Part shown: positions 12,861 to 27,095 of the stretch, piece after piece | Position numbering within the stretch: the first letter of the stretch is position 1 | Layout of the letters: each line of letters opens with the position of its first letter | Source of the DNA: Trichomonas vaginalis G3 | Taxonomy: Eukaryota; Parabasalia; Trichomonadida; Trichomonadidae | Assembly: GCF_026262505.1 (NCBI RefSeq) | Contig: NC_067206.1 | Location: 5,236,879 to 5,300,878 of the forward strand | Length of the DNA: 64,000 bases | Direction of reading: 5' to 3' | Notes under the pieces: generated by a model | Databases searched by the model: none | What the model was told of the DNA's origin: nothing | Seen by the model: only the letters and a program-made list of their open reading frames with translations | Made by a program: the position numbers and the translations under genes

Positions 12861-13017
12861 GTCTCTAAGCAATGGATGTCTTGGCTCCTCACACGATGAA
12901 GAACGTGGCATAATGTGTTAAGTAACCGGAGTTGCAAACATCATGACAGGTTAATCTTTGAATGCAAATTGCGCTAAACTCGATCTCGGTCGAGAAGCAT
13001 GGGTGTGACAGTACTAC
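12861..13017 (+). rRNA. 5.8S rRNA, unit 3
   Basis: Full 5.8S. The ITS1 in front of it (about 12,782-12,860) is several bases shorter than in units 1, 2 and 4, with ATTAAACAAAAACCAATAC replaced by a shorter version. Confidence 0.92.
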
Positions 13018-13077
13018 ATCTTTTATAATAATTCTTATTCTAAGCGAATAAGTAAATAATATATAAGACAAACAACA

Positions 13078-15835
13078 CGTAGTCTGCCATACGCAGGAAG
13101 ACCCGCTGAACTGAAGCATCTCATTAAGCGGAGGAAAAGAAACTAACTAGGATTCCCTTAGTAAAGGCGATCGAAAAGGGAACAGCCCAACGTCTTAATC
13201 CCGCAAGGGAAATGTAGTCGGTTCACCTATTGCACTGGTCTAAGTCAGATGGAATGCTGCGCGATTCAGAGTAAAAGCCTCGTATGACCAACCGCAAGCT
13301 TACGATGGACCGGGGAGAGTCGGATACTTTGAGAGTAGTGTCTTAAGGGGGTGGTATGTCCCATCCAAGGCTAAATAACGTGAGGAGACCGATAGATTAC
13401 AAGTAGTGTGAACGAAAGATGAAAAGAACTCTAAAACAGAGGGTGAAAAGTTCCTGAACTTGCTTAGGGTTAAGGCTATTTATAGTACCCGTCTTGAAAC
13501 ACGGATTAGGGAGTTTATCTGTAGTGCGAGTCTTTGCACGTTAACTGTAAAGGCGTAGAGAAAGCAACTGGCGTTTGCATGGCTACTGAGCATTACTGAT
13601 AGGACCCGAAAGGTGGTGAACTTTGCCTGCACAGGTTGAAGTCAGGGGAAACTCTGATGGAGGACCGTACGGGTTATTGATGTGCAAATCATTTTTCTGA
13701 TGTAGGTAAAGGTGCGAAAGACTCATCGAACCACCTAATAGCTGGTTTCCTCCGAAGTTTCCCTCAGGATAGCTGTAATGCATTTAGTTAAGGGGAGTAG
13801 AGATATGGGTAGAGGTGCAGGGAGCCTTCGGGTTCTCAACTTATTTCCAAACTTCGAACCTCCTTGTTAGGCATTTACCTAACTGGAAATGCTTAAATGA
13901 ATTAGCGTTACAAGTGGGCTCTGACCGGTAAGCGGTCATGGCGAAATGGGATGAACCATACGTCTGAATAAGGTGCCGAAATGTACTATCACTGATACCA
14001 TAAAGGGAGTCCATGTATTTAGACAGCAGGTCGGTGCCCCTAAAAGCAGGTATCCGCTAAAGAGTGTGTTAAAACTCACCTGCCGAATACTAGGGCCCCG
14101 AAAATGAATGGCGCATATAGTACTACCGATCTCAGACATCAGTTCTATTGAACTGAGAGTAGGGGGATGTGGACATTTTTGTGAAGGTGCAATGTGAGTT
14201 GGACTGGAAGAATGTCTATTACAGATCCTAATTGAAGTAGCGATTATCCAGGCTTGTATCCTGGGGGCTGATGAGGAGTAGGGTTTCTGGACAACTTAAA
14301 CAGATCCAGAGTTAGTCGATCCTAATCTCAATAATGGGAGAAAGGGAGTACAGTTGATATTCTGTAACTGACAACAGTTCGCGGCAACGCATACTATTTT
14401 TCTCCGCCAATCTTATACCGTTGGTAGGGATCTCTTTCCTACATGACAGTACTAATACCCAGGGAAACTGGTCATCAGGCGAACTGCGGCGTTCTGCTGG
14501 CAAAACATAGCTTCGGTTATGTCAATGGCTATTGGATTGGTCCATGAAGCGAAAAATAGTTTACTGTGTCACTCGTACCGATAACCGCATCAGGTCTTCT
14601 AGGTAAGTAGCCTATGGCCATTGAGGCATGATAGTTCAGGGAATTCGGCCAATTAGAGCTGTAACTTCGGGATAAAGCTTGGCTCTGATGAAAATCAGAA
14701 CCGATTGTTACGCGGAGAGCCCAACTGTTTAATAAAAACGTAGTGTCGCGCTGTGGTAGTATAGCCAGTGAACGCGACATGAATCCTGCTCAGTGCTGTG
14801 TCTGTTAATATGGTTCAAGCCAACGAAGCACCGGTAAATAGCTGGGGTAACTATGACTCTTATCAAAGTAGCGAAATACCTCGTCACTTAATTAGTGACC
14901 TGCATGAACGGAGCTATGAGGTTCTCACTGTCCCAAACTGTCTCTCAGCGAACCAACTGTAGTGGGAACGGTCACTAGATATCCAGCGGGGAAAGAAGAC
15001 CCTGTAGAGCTTCACTTTGGTCTAGTCTTGTATAGTTCCTGCGGGGGTGTAGACTAGGTGGGAGAGCAATCGATTCTGAAAAACCACTACCCTGTTTGGA
15101 ATTATGCTTACCTATCACAAGGAATAGGACTAGATAGAAAGTTTGGCTGGGGCGGCACACCTTCGAAAGAGCAGCGAAGGTGTCCTAAGTTGAGCTCAGT
15201 GAGGACAGAAATCTCACGTTGAGGATAAGGCCAAAAGCTCAATTTACTGTGCCTTTTTGTACTAGGATCAGTTACGAAAGTAAGGCCTAACGATCCCTAA
15301 ATAGCCTCAGGTGCGTGAGGATTGGGGTGACAGACAAGTTACCTCCGGGACAACTGGCTTGTGGCTGCTAAGAGATCAAATCAACGCAGCTTTTTGATTC
15401 TTCGATGTCGGCTCTTCCTATCCTAGTGATGTACAAGTTGCTAAGGGTCGGATTGTTCACCCGTATTAGGGATCGTGAGCTGGGTTTAGACCGTCGTGAG
15501 CCAGGTTTGTTTTATCCTACTGGATATAGCATCATGATAGTAGATTGATTTAGTACGAGAGGAACTGTTGATTATGGCCTCTGGTTAGCGATTATCGGAA
15601 ACGGTATGTCGCGCAGCTACGCCGTCTGGGATAATGGCTGAAAGCCTCTTAAGCCAGAAGCCCATCTAGAAAGTGATGCACGTGATGTTGGACCGATACG
15701 AATAATCATACTCAAAAGGTCCGCTTCATAGGTAACCCAATGTAGAAGACATTGTGTGAACGAAGGTACTGTAAGCAGTGGAGTGGCATTACGTCCACGA
15801 CCTGTTGAGGTTCAGCTTCGCTTCTAGGTTTCCAA
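13078..15835 (+). rRNA. LSU rRNA, unit 3
   Basis: A full-length LSU copy of about 2,758 nt including the segment missing from unit 2. This is the best reference copy in the window. Confidence 0.94.
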
Positions 15836-17535
15836 ATATTTTGGATTTTTTTCAAGTGTAAGTGTCACTTTTATATCCACGGGCCGCTATATGAGCATCA
15901 AATATACTAACTAAAAATACAATAATCATATAGGAATGAAAAAAGATATTAAAGCGAAAACTCAAAAAACAAATACTTAAGTATATAGGCTAACTAATAC
16001 ACATACTAAGCTTATAAGTTTGGACTGAAGGTATATCTAAAAAAAACATATATCAAGTAACATAGTATTAAGCGTATATATATGGAGTGTCACGTTTATA
16101 TCCACGGGCCGCTTTGGTAGTCTTCCTAGCAAAATCCATAAAGTCGAAGGGAAACTAATCTAAGTCTCCTATCAAAGTCTATCAAAAATTTTTAAGATGA
16201 TAGGACGAAAAACTATGTGATTTAGTTTCGTCGGTAAAACCAAAAAATTCGCCCTAAAGATATACGTAAGATATATACTATTCCCTATAACTAAGATATA
16301 TATACATATAACATATATGATTAGTGCTTCGTATAACATTACAAATGATTCTCGAAAAAAATCGATTTTCAAAAATTTGACACAAAATGCATTATATCTC
16401 AGTGAATACTTAAGCTATCGAAATGAAACAAACATAAATCACACAGCTATACTATACCCTATCTATCTGTATCTTCAAAGTTTTTGTGCACTTAAGTCTC
16501 ACTGTTTCGATTTATGCGTGTGGAACGAAAAATTAAAAAAATCGAAAAAAATCAAAGTCCATGATCAGCGAGAAAATTTTTAACAACATAAGCAATTTTT
16601 AAAATCTTTTACATATAAATACCATACGATATATGTATACATTTGAGCATGGTGAGACATCTCAGTTCCATAGTCACTCCATATGAAAATGAAAAAATTT
16701 ACAAATTTTTTCCTAGGGGGGTGAATTTACCTAGAAGTCCACACACATAAGAGATGGAAAGGAGCAACTGAGGATAAAGTTATCGTATGTTGTACCCCAT
16801 ATATGTCTATCTTGCAAGAAAGTTCGTATGTTGAGTATTCGCCGAGAAAGTTGAAAAATACAAAAAAATTGATTTTTCAAAAACACGCTGAAATGAGCGA
16901 GGGAAAAAAATAATGAAAAGATTGAAGTCATATTCGATGGTTTTAAGAGATACGAAATTATTTTGGAAATATAATATCTACACATAAGTAGTATAATGTT
17001 ACTACGTTTGTAGTTTTTCGTTTTAGCACACTTTACCATATACTTTTGAAAATCAGATAATTATTTTTTATTCAAATAGTTGTCGTAGGTGGGCACATGT
17101 ACGGAGTTATAATCATAACTCCCCATGCTCCACAACATTGCCCATACAAAGTTTGCTCGGGGACGCTTGTGTATGAGCAAGACGAAAAAATACCTGAAAC
17201 TCGACTCCACCGATTGAATTTTTGTAGACCGAAAAACATGACCTTTTGCTCCCTATGGGAAAGTTGCAAAACGATTCCAGTTATGAGTAAGCATTTCTTA
17301 CTAAATCTAGCCGAGTCTGGTATATAACAACAGGGAGAATCACCTCCAGACGGCTGACGAGTTAATATGTTACATATTGATTCTGTCTTAGATGTGCGAA
17401 ATTACAGCACGCGCTTATTTATAATTTGGCATTAAACTTTCGATGACTTCGCGTCATCATGTATTATGGATATTTCAGTGGCATCATAACAAGATACATT
17501 GGAAAAACATCTTAATACATCTTTTTTAATCGCGA
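15836..17535 (+). other. rDNA intergenic spacer, unit 3
   Basis: Third clean spacer copy of about 1.7 kb, with the same repeat pair and hairpins. No gene is seen. Confidence 0.85.
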
Positions 17536-18954
17536 TACTTGGTTGATCCTGCCAAGGAAGCACACTTAGGTCATAGATTAAGCCATGCAAGTGTTAGTTC
17601 AGGTAACGAAACTGCGAATAGCTCATTAATACGCTCAGAATCTATTTGGCGGCGACCAACAGGTCTTAAATGGATAGCAGCAGCAACTCTGGTGCTAATA
17701 CATGCGATTGTTTCTCCAGATGTGAATTATGGAGGAAAAGTTGACCTCATCAGAGGCACGCCATTCGACTGAGTGACCTATCAGCTTGTACTTAGGGTCT
17801 TTACCTAGGTAGGCTATCACGGGTAACGGGCGGTTACCGTCGGACTGCCGGAGAAGGCGCCTGAGAGATAGCGACTATATCCACGGGTAGCAGCAGGCGC
17901 GAAACTTTCCCACTCGAGACTTTCGGAGGAGGTAATGACCAGTTCCATTGGTGCCTTTTGGTACTGTGGATAGGGGTACGGTTTTCCACCGTACCGAAAC
18001 CTAGCAGAGGGCCAGTCTGGTGCCAGCAGCTGCGGTAATTCCAGCTCTGCGAGTTTGCTCCCATATTGTTGCAGTTAAAACGCCCGTAGTCTGAATTGGC
18101 CAGCAATGGTCGTACGTATTTTTACGTTCACTGTGAACAAATCAGGACGCTTAGAGTATGGCCACATGAATGACTCAGCGCAGTATGAAGTCTTTGTTTT
18201 CTTCCGAAAACAAGCTCAATGAGAGCCATCGGGGGTAGATCTATCTCATGACGAGTGGTGGAATACTTTGACTCATGAGAGAGAAGCTGAGGCGAAGGCG
18301 TCTACCTAGAGGGTTTCTGTCGATCAAGGGCGAGAGTAGGAGTATCCAACAGGATTAGAGACCCTGGTAGTTCCTACCTTAAACGATGCCGACAGGAGTT
18401 TGTCATTTGTTAATGGCAGAATCTTTGGAGAAATCATAGTTCTTGGGCTCTGGGGGAACTACGACCGCAAGGCTGAAACTTGAAGGAATTGACGGAAGGG
18501 CACACCAGGGGTGGAGCCTGTGGCTTAATTTGAATCAACACGGGGAAACTTACCAGGACCAGATGTTTTTTATGACTGACAGGCTTCGGGTCTTTCAGGA
18601 TATTGTTTTTGGTGGTGCATGGCCGTTGGTGGTGCGTGGGTTGACCTGTCTAGCGTTGATTCAGCTAACGAGCGAGATTATCGCCAATTATTTACTTTGC
18701 CGAAGTCCTTCGGTTAAAGTTCTAATTGGGACTCCCTGCGATTTTAGCAGGTGGAAGAGGGTAGCAATAACAGGTCCGTGATGCCCTTTAGATGCTCTGG
18801 GCTGCACGCGTGCTACAATGTTAGGATCAATAGGACTGCGAGCCTGAGAGGGTGCGCTACTCTTATAATCCCTAACGTAGTTGGGATTGACGTTTGTAAT
18901 CAGCGTCATGAACCAGGAATCCCTTGTAAATGTGTGTCAACAACGCACGTTGAA

Positions 18955-19000
<46 letters not shown>

Positions 19001-19113
19001 GATGACTCGGTGAAATCACCGGATGCTTACGAGCAGAAAGTGATTAAATCACGTTATCTAGAGGAAGGAGAAGTCGTAACAAGGTAACGGTAGGTGAACC
19101 TGCCGTTGGATCA
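17536..19113 (+). rRNA. SSU rRNA, unit 4 (complete)
   Basis: A 1,578-nt copy, the last intact SSU on the + strand before the fold-back point. Confidence 0.97.
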
Positions 19114-19197
19114 GTTCTAGTTTTAATAACTAACACCAACTTCTTTTATTAAACAAAAACCAATACAAAATTAAAAACTAACTTCATCAAAAACCAA

Positions 19198-19354
19198 GTC
19201 TCTAAGCAATGGATGTCTTGGCTCCTCACACGATGAAGAACGTGGCATAATGTGTTAAGTAACCGGAGTTGCAAACATCATGACAGGTTAATCTTTGAAT
19301 GCAAATTGCGCTAAACTCGATCTCGGTCGAGAAGCATGGGTGTGACAGTACTAC
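19198..19354 (+). rRNA. 5.8S rRNA, unit 4
   Basis: Full 5.8S with the longer ITS1 form. Confidence 0.92.
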
Positions 19355-19414
19355 ATCTTTTATAATAATTCTTATTCTAAGCGAATAAGTAAATAATATA
19401 TAAGACAAACAACA

Positions 19415-21455
19415 CGTAGTCTGCCATACGCAGGAAGACCCGCTGAACTGAAGCATCTCATTAAGCGGAGGAAAAGAAACTAACTAGGATTCCCTTAGTA
19501 AAGGCGATCGAAAAGGGAACAGCCCAACGTCTTAATCCCGCAAGGGAAATGTAGTCGGTTCACCTATTGCACTGGTCTAAGTCAGATGGAATGCTGCGCG
19601 ATTCAGAGTAAAAGCCTCGTATGACCAACCGCAAGCTTACGATGGACCGGGGAGAGTCGGATACTTTGAGAGTAGTGTCTTAAGGGGGTGGTATGTCCCA
19701 TCCAAGGCTAAATAACGTGAGGAGACCGATAGATTACAAGTAGTGTGAACGAAAGATGAAAAGAACTCTAAAACAGAGGGTGAAAAGTTCCTGAACTTGC
19801 TTAGGGTTAAGGCTATTTATAGTACCCGTCTTGAAACACGGATTAGGGAGTTTATCTGTAGTGCGAGTCTTTGCACGTTAACTGTAAAGGCGTAGAGAAA
19901 GCAACTGGCGTTTGCATGGCTACTGAGCATTACTGATAGGACCCGAAAGGTGGTGAACTTTGCCTGCACAGGTTGAAGTCAGGGGAAACTCTGATGGAGG
20001 ACCGTACGGGTTATTGATGTGCAAATCATTTTTCTGATGTAGGTAAAGGTGCGAAAGACTCATCGAACCACTAATAGCTGTTTCCCCGAAGTTTCCCTCA
20101 GGATAGCTGTAATGCATTTAGTAAGGGAGTAGAGATATGGGTAGAGGTGCAGGAGCTTCGGTGTTCTCAACTTATTTCCAAACTTCGAACTCCTTGTTAG
20201 CATTTACCTAACTGAAATGCTTAAATGAATTAGCGTTACAAGTGGCTCTGACCGGTAGCGGTCATGGCGAAATGGGATAACCATACGTCTGAATAAGGTG
20301 CCGAAATGTACTATCACTGATACCAATAAAGGAGTCATGTATTTAGACAGCAGGTCGGTGCCCTAAAAGCAGGTATCCGCTAAAGAGTGTGTAAAACTCA
20401 CTGCCGAATACTAGGGCCCCGAAAATGAATGGCGCAATATAGTACTACCGATCTCAGACATCAGTTCTATTGAACTGAGAGTAGGGAGTTGACATTTTTG
20501 TGAAGGTGCAATGTGAGTTGGACTGGAAGATGTCTATTACAGATCCTAATTGAAGTAGCGATTATCCGGCTTGTATCCTGGGGGCTGATGAGAGTAGGGT
20601 TTCTGGACAACTTAAACAGATCCGAGTTAGTCGATCCTAATCTCAATAATGGGAGAAAGGGGTACAGTTGATATTCTGTAACTGACACAGTTCGCGGCAA
20701 CGCATACTATTTTTCTCCGCCAATCTATACCGTGGTAGGATCTCTTCCTACATGACAGTACTAATACCCAGGGAAACTGGTCATCAGGCGAACTGGCGCG
20801 TTCTGCTGGCAAAACATAGCTTCGGTTATGTCAATGGCTATTGGATTGGTCCATGAAGCGAAAAATAGTTTACTGTGTCACTCGTACGATAACCGCATCA
20901 GGTCTTCTAGGTAAGTAGCCTATGGCCATTGAGGCATGATAGTTCAGGGAATTCGGCCAATTAGAGCTGTAACTTCGGGATAAAGCTTGGCTCTGATGAA
21001 AATCAGAACCGATTGTTACGGAGAGCCCAACTGTTTAATAAAAACGTAGTGTCGCGCTGTGGTAGTATAGCCAGTGAACGCGACATGAATCTGCCTCGAG
21101 TGCTGTGTCTGTTAATATGGTTCAAGCCAACGAAGCACCGGTAAATAGCTGGGTAAACTATGACTCTTATCAAAGTAGCGAAATACCTGCGTCAAGCTGT
21201 AAATTAGTGACCTGCATGAACGGCTATGAGGTTCTCACTGTCCCAAACTGTCTCTGCAGCGAACCACTTGTAGTGGGGAACGGTCACTAGATATCGCAGC
21301 GGGAAAGGAAGACTGTAGAGGCTTCACTTGGTCTAGTCTCTGGTATAGTTCCTGCGGTGTAGACTAGGTGGGAGGACAATCGATTCTGAAAACCACACAC
21401 CTGTTTGGAATTATGCCTTACCTATCACAAGGAATAGGACTAGATAGAAGTTGGC
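19415..21455 (+). rRNA. LSU rRNA, unit 4 (cut at fold-back)
   Basis: The LSU is intact to about 20,065. It then carries many single-base losses to 21,455, where it stops abruptly in the segment GATAGAAAGTTTGG. The error-rich stretch lies right before the adapter-like spacer, as expected where only one or a few raw reads support the consensus. Confidence 0.9.
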
Positions 21456-21518
21456 ATCCTCTGCCAAAAAAAAACGGAACAACATCACTGCCACGGAGAG
21501 GAGAAAGACACACACACA
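21456..21518. other. Probable unremoved SMRTbell hairpin adapter (assembly artefact)
   Basis: About 63 nt separate two rDNA arms that are reverse complements and end at the same LSU position. The spacer begins like the adapter (ATCCTCT against ATCTCTCT) and contains AACAAC, then GGAGAGGAGAAAGACACACA. This resembles the PacBio hairpin adapter core, in which AAC repeats precede GGAGGAGGAGGAAAAGAGAG, read with errors and insertions. It resembles nothing in rDNA. The match is by eye and imperfect. Confidence 0.75.
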
Positions 21519-23577
21519 CCTTTCTTATCTAGTCCTATTCCTTGTGATAGGTAAGCATAATTCCAAACAGGGTAGTGGTTTTTCAGAATCGATTGCTCTC
21601 CCACCTAGTCTACACCCCCGCAGGAACTATACAAGACTAGACCAAAGTGAAGCTCTACAGGGTCTTCTTTCCCCGCTGGATATCTAGTGACCGTTCCCAC
21701 TACAGTTGGTTCGCTGAGAGACAGTTTGGGACAGTGAGAACCTCATAGCTCCGTTCATGCAGGTCACTAATTAAGTGACGAGGTATTTCGCTACTTTGAT
21801 AAGAGTCATAGTTACCCCAGCTATTTACCGGTGCTTCGTTGGCTTGAACCATATTAACAGACACAGCACTGAGCAGGATTCATGTCGCGTTCACGTGCTA
21901 TACTACCACAGCGCGACACTACGTTTTTATTAAACAGTTGGGCTCTCCGCGTAACAATCGGTTCTGATTTTCATCAGAGCCAAGCTTTATCCCGAAGTTA
22001 CAGCTCTAATTGGCCGAATTCCCTGAACTATCATGCCTCAATGGCCATAGGCTACTTACCTAGAAGACCTGATGCGGTATGCGTACGAGTGACACAGTAA
22101 ACTATTTTTCGCTTCATGGACCAATCCAATAGCCATTGACATAACCGAAGCTATGTTTTGCCAGCAGAACGCCGCAGTTCGCCTGATGACCAGTTTCCCT
22201 GGGTATTAGTACTGTCATGTAGGAAAGAGATCCCTACCAACGGTATAAGATTGGCGGAGAAAAATAGTATGCGTTGCCGCGAACTGTTGTCAGTTACAGA
22301 ATATCAACTGTACTCCCTTTCTCCCATTATTGAGATTAGGATCGACTAACTCTGGATCTGTTTAAGTTGTCCAGAAACCCTACTCCTCATCAGCCCCCAG
22401 GATACAAGCCTGGATAATCGCTACTTCAATTAGGATCTGTAATAGACATCTTCCAGTCCAACTCACATTGCACCTTCACAAAAATGTCCACATCCCCTAC
22501 TCTCAGTTCAATAGAACTGATGTCTGAGATCGGTAGTACTATATGCGCCATTCATTTTCGGGGCCCTAGTATTCGGCAGGTGAGTTTTAACACACTCTTT
22601 AGCGGATACCTGCTTTTGAGGGCACGACCTGCTGTCTAAATACATGGACTCCCTTTATGGTATCAGTGATAGTACATTTCGGCACCTTATTCAGACGTAT
22701 GGTTCATCCATTTCGCCATGACCGCTTACCGGTCAGAGCCCACTTGTAACGCTAATTCATTTAAGCATTTCCAGTTAGGTAAATGCCTAACAAGGAGGTT
22801 CGAAGTTTGGAAATAAGTTGAGAACCCGAAGCTCCCTGCACCTCTACCCATATCTCTACTCCCCTTAACTAAATGCATTACAGCTATCCTGAGGGAAACT
22901 TCGGAGGAAACCAGCTATTAGTGGTTCGATGAGTCTTTCGCACCTTTACCTACATCAGAAAAATGATTTGCACATCAATAACCCGTACGGTCCTCCATCA
23001 GAGTTTCCCCTGACTTCAACCTGTGCAGGCAAAGTTCACCACCTTTCGGGTCCTATCAGTAATGCTCAGTAGCCATGCAAACGCCAGTTGCTTTCTCTAC
23101 GCCTTTACAGTTAACGTGCAAAGACTCGCACTACAGATAAACTCCCTAATCCGTGTTTCAAGACGGGTACTATAAATAGCCTTAACCCTAAGCAAGTTCA
23201 GGAACTTTTCACCCTCTGTTTTAGAGTTCTTTTCATCTTTCGTTCACACTACTTGTAATCTATCGGTCTCCTCACGTTATTTAGCCTTGGATGGGACATA
23301 CCACCCCCTTAAGACACTACTCTCAAAGTATCCGACTCTCCCCGGTCCATCGTAAGCTTGCGGTTGGTCATACGAGGCTTTTACTCTGAATCGCGCAGCA
23401 TTCCATCTGACTTAGACCAGTGCAATAGGTGAACCGACTACATTTCCCTTGCGGGATTAAGACGTTGGGCTGTTCCCTTTTCGATCGCCTTTACTAAGGG
23501 AATCCTAGTTAGTTTCTTTTCCTCCGCTTAATGAGATGCTTCAGTTCAGCGGGTCTTCCTGCGTATGGCAGACTACG
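21519..23577 (-). rRNA. LSU rRNA 5' part, - strand (mirror of unit 4)
   Basis: Reverse complement of the LSU segment at 19,415-21,455, starting at the same base where that copy stops. It is cleaner than its mirror image and probably represents the same physical molecule read back. Confidence 0.9.
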
Positions 23578-23637
23578 TGTTGTTTGTCTTATATATTATT
23601 TACTTATTCGCTTAGAATAAGAATTATTATAAAAGAT

Positions 23638-23793
23638 GTAGTACTGTCACACCCATGCTTCTGCGCGAGATCGAGTTTAGCGCAATTTGCATTCAAAGAT
23701 TAACCTGTCATGATGTTTGCAACTCCGGTTACTTAACACATTATGCCACGTTCTTCATCGTGTGAGGAGCCAAGACATCCATTGCTTAGAGAC
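23638..23793 (-). rRNA. 5.8S rRNA, - strand copy
   Basis: Reverse complement of the 5.8S in unit 4, with a small substitution/insertion near 23,663. Confidence 0.9.
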
Positions 23794-23876
23794 TTGGTTT
23801 TTGATGAAGTTAGTTTTTAATTTTGTATTGGTTTTTGTTTAATAAAGAAGTTGGTGTTAGTTATTAAAACTAGAAC

Positions 23877-23988
23877 TGATCCAACGGCAGGTTCACCTAC
23901 CGTTACCTTGTTACGACTTCTCTTCCTCTAATAACGGTGATTTAATCACTTTCTGCTCGTAAGCATCCGGTGATTTCACCGAGTCATC

Positions 23989-24034
<46 letters not shown>

Positions 24035-25453
24035 TTCAACGTGCGTTGTTGACACACATTTACAAGGGATTCCTGGTTCATGACGCTGATTACAAACGTC
24101 AATCCCAACTACGTTAGGGATTATAAGAGTAGCGCACCCTCTCAGGCTCGCAGTCCTATTGATCCTAACATTGTAGCACGCGTGCAGCCCAGAGCATCTA
24201 AAGGGCATCACGGACCTGTTATTGCTACCCTCTTCCACCTGCTAAAATCGCAGGGAGTCCCAATTAGAACTTTAACCGAAGGACTTCGGCAAAGTAAATA
24301 ATTGGCGATAATCTCGCTCGTTAGCTGAATCAACGCTAGACAGGTCAACCCACGCACCACCAACGGCCATGCACCACCAAAAACAATATCCTGAAAGACC
24401 CGAAGCCTGTCAGTCATAAAAAACATCTGGTCCTGGTAAGTTTCCCCGTGTTGATTCAAATTAAGCCACAGGCTCCACCCCTGGTGTGCCCTTCCGTCAA
24501 TTCCTTCAAGTTTCAGCCTTGCGGTCGTAGTTCCCCCAGAGCCCAAGAACTATGATTTCTCCAAAGATTCTGCCATTAACAAATGACAAACTCCTGTCGG
24601 CATCGTTTAAGGTAGGAACTACCAGGGTCTCTAATCCTGTTGGATACTCCTACTCTCGCCCTTGATCGACAGAAACCCTCTAGGTAGACGCCTTCGCCTC
24701 AGCTTCTCTCTCATGAGTCAAAGTATTCCACCACTCGTCATGAGATAGATCTACCCCCGATGGCTCTCATTGAGCTTGTTTTCGGAAGAAAACAAAGACT
24801 TCATACTGCGCTGAGTCATTCATGTGGCCATACTCTAAGCGTCCTGATTTGTTCACAGTGAACGTAAAAATACGTACGACCATTGCTGGCCAATTCAGAC
24901 TACGGGCGTTTTAACTGCAACAATATGGGAGCAAACTCGCAGAGCTGGAATTACCGCAGCTGCTGGCACCAGACTGGCCCTCTGCTAGGTTTCGGTACGG
25001 TGGAAAACCGTACCCCTATCCACAGTACCAAAAGGCACCAATGGAACTGGTCATTACCTCCTCCGAAAGTCTCGAGTGGGAAAGTTTCGCGCCTGCTGCT
25101 ACCCGTGGATATAGTCGCTATCTCTCAGGCGCCTTCTCCGGCAGTCCGACGGTAACCGCCCGTTACCCGTGATAGCCTACCTAGGTAAAGACCCTAAGTA
25201 CAAGCTGATAGGTCACTCAGTCGAATGGCGTGCCTCTGATGAGGTCAACTTTTCCTCCATAATTCACATCTGGAGAAACAATCGCATGTATTAGCACCAG
25301 AGTTGCTGCTGCTATCCATTTAAGACCTGTTGGTCGCCGCCAAATAGATTCTGAGCGTATTAATGAGCTATTCGCAGTTTCGTTACCTGAACTAACACTT
25401 GCATGGCTTAATCTATGACCTAAGTGTGCTTCCTTGGCAGGATCAACCAAGTA
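23877..25453 (-). rRNA. SSU rRNA, - strand copy
   Basis: A complete SSU of about 1,577 nt on the - strand, nearly identical to the + strand copies, with minor disturbance at about 23,920-23,940. Confidence 0.95.
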
Positions 25454-27095
25454 TCGCGATTAAAAAAGATGTATTAAGATGTTTTTCCAATGTATCTTGT
25501 TATGATGCCACTGAAATATCCATAATACATGATGACGCGAAGTCATCGAAAGTTTAATGCCAAATTATAAATAAGCGCGTGCTGTAATTTCGCACATCTA
25601 AGACAGAATCAATATGTAACATATTAACTCGTCAGCCGTCTGGAGGTGATTCTCCCTGTTGTTATATACCAGACTCGGCTAGATTTAGTAAGAAATGCTT
25701 ACTCATAACTGGAATCGTTTTGCAACTTTCCCATAGGGAGCAAAAGGTCATGTTTTTCGGTCTACAAAAATTCAATCGGTGGAGTCGAGTTTCAGGTATT
25801 TTTTCGTCTTGCTCATACACAAGCGTCCCCGAGCAAACTTTGTATGGGCAATGTTGTGGAGCATGGGGAGTTATGATTATAACTCCGTACATGTGCCCAC
25901 CTACGACAACTATTTGAATAAAAAATAATTATCTGATTTTCAAAAGTATATGGTAAAGTGTGCTAAAACGAAAAACTACAAACGTAGTAACATTATACTA
26001 CTTATGTGTAGATATTATATTTCCAAAATAATTTCGTATCTCTTAAAACCATCGAATATGACTTCAATCTTTTCATTATTTTTTTCCCTCGCTCATTTCA
26101 GCGTGTTTTTGAAAAATCAATTTTTTTGTATTTTTCAACTTTCTCGGCGAATACTCAACATACGAACTTTCTTGCAAGATGACATATATGGGGTACAACA
26201 TACGATAACTTTATCCTCAGTTGCTCCTTTCATCTTATGTGTGTGGACTTCTAGGTAATTCACCTAGGAAAATTGTAAATTTTTTCATTTTCATATGGAG
26301 TGACTATGGAACTGAGATGTGTCACCATGCTCAAATGTATACATATATCGTATGGTATTTATATGTAAAAGATTTTAAAATTGCTTATGTTGTTAAAAAT
26401 TTTCTCGCTGATCTGGACTTTGATTTTTTTCGATTTTTTTAATTTTCGTTCCCCGCATAAATCGAAACAGTGAGACTTAAGTGCACAAAACTTTGAAGAT
26501 ACAGAGATAGGGTATAGTATAGCTGTGTGATTTATGTTTGTTTCATTTCGATAGTTAAGTATTCACTGAGATATAATGCATTTTGTGTCAATTTTTGAAA
26601 ATCGATTTTTTTTCGAGAATCATTTGTATGTTATACGAGCACTAATCATATATGTTATATGTATATATATTTAGTTATAGGAATATATATATCTTACGTA
26701 TATCTTTAGGCGAATTTTTGGTTTTACCGACGAAACTAATACATAGTTTTTCGTCCTATACTTAAAATTTTTGATAGACTTTGATAGGGACTTAGATTAG
26801 TTTCCCTTCGACTTTATGGATTTGTAGGAAGTACCAAGCGGCCGTGGATATAAACGTGACACTCCATTATATACGCTTATACTATGTTACTTGATATATG
26901 TTTTTTTTAGATATACTTCAGTCCAACTTATAAGCTTAGTATGTGTATAGTTAGCCATATACTTAAGTATTTGTTTTTTGAGTTTTCGCTTTAATATCTT
27001 TTTTTTCCTATATGATTATTGTATTTTGTAGTTATATATTGATGCTCATATAGCGGCCGTGATATAGTGACACTTACACTTAAAATCCAAAATAT
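25454..27095 (-). other. rDNA intergenic spacer, - strand
   Basis: Spacer in reverse orientation. It is clean to about 26,180 and then loses single bases at high density, so it is about 60 bp shorter than its + strand equivalents. No gene is seen. Confidence 0.8.
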
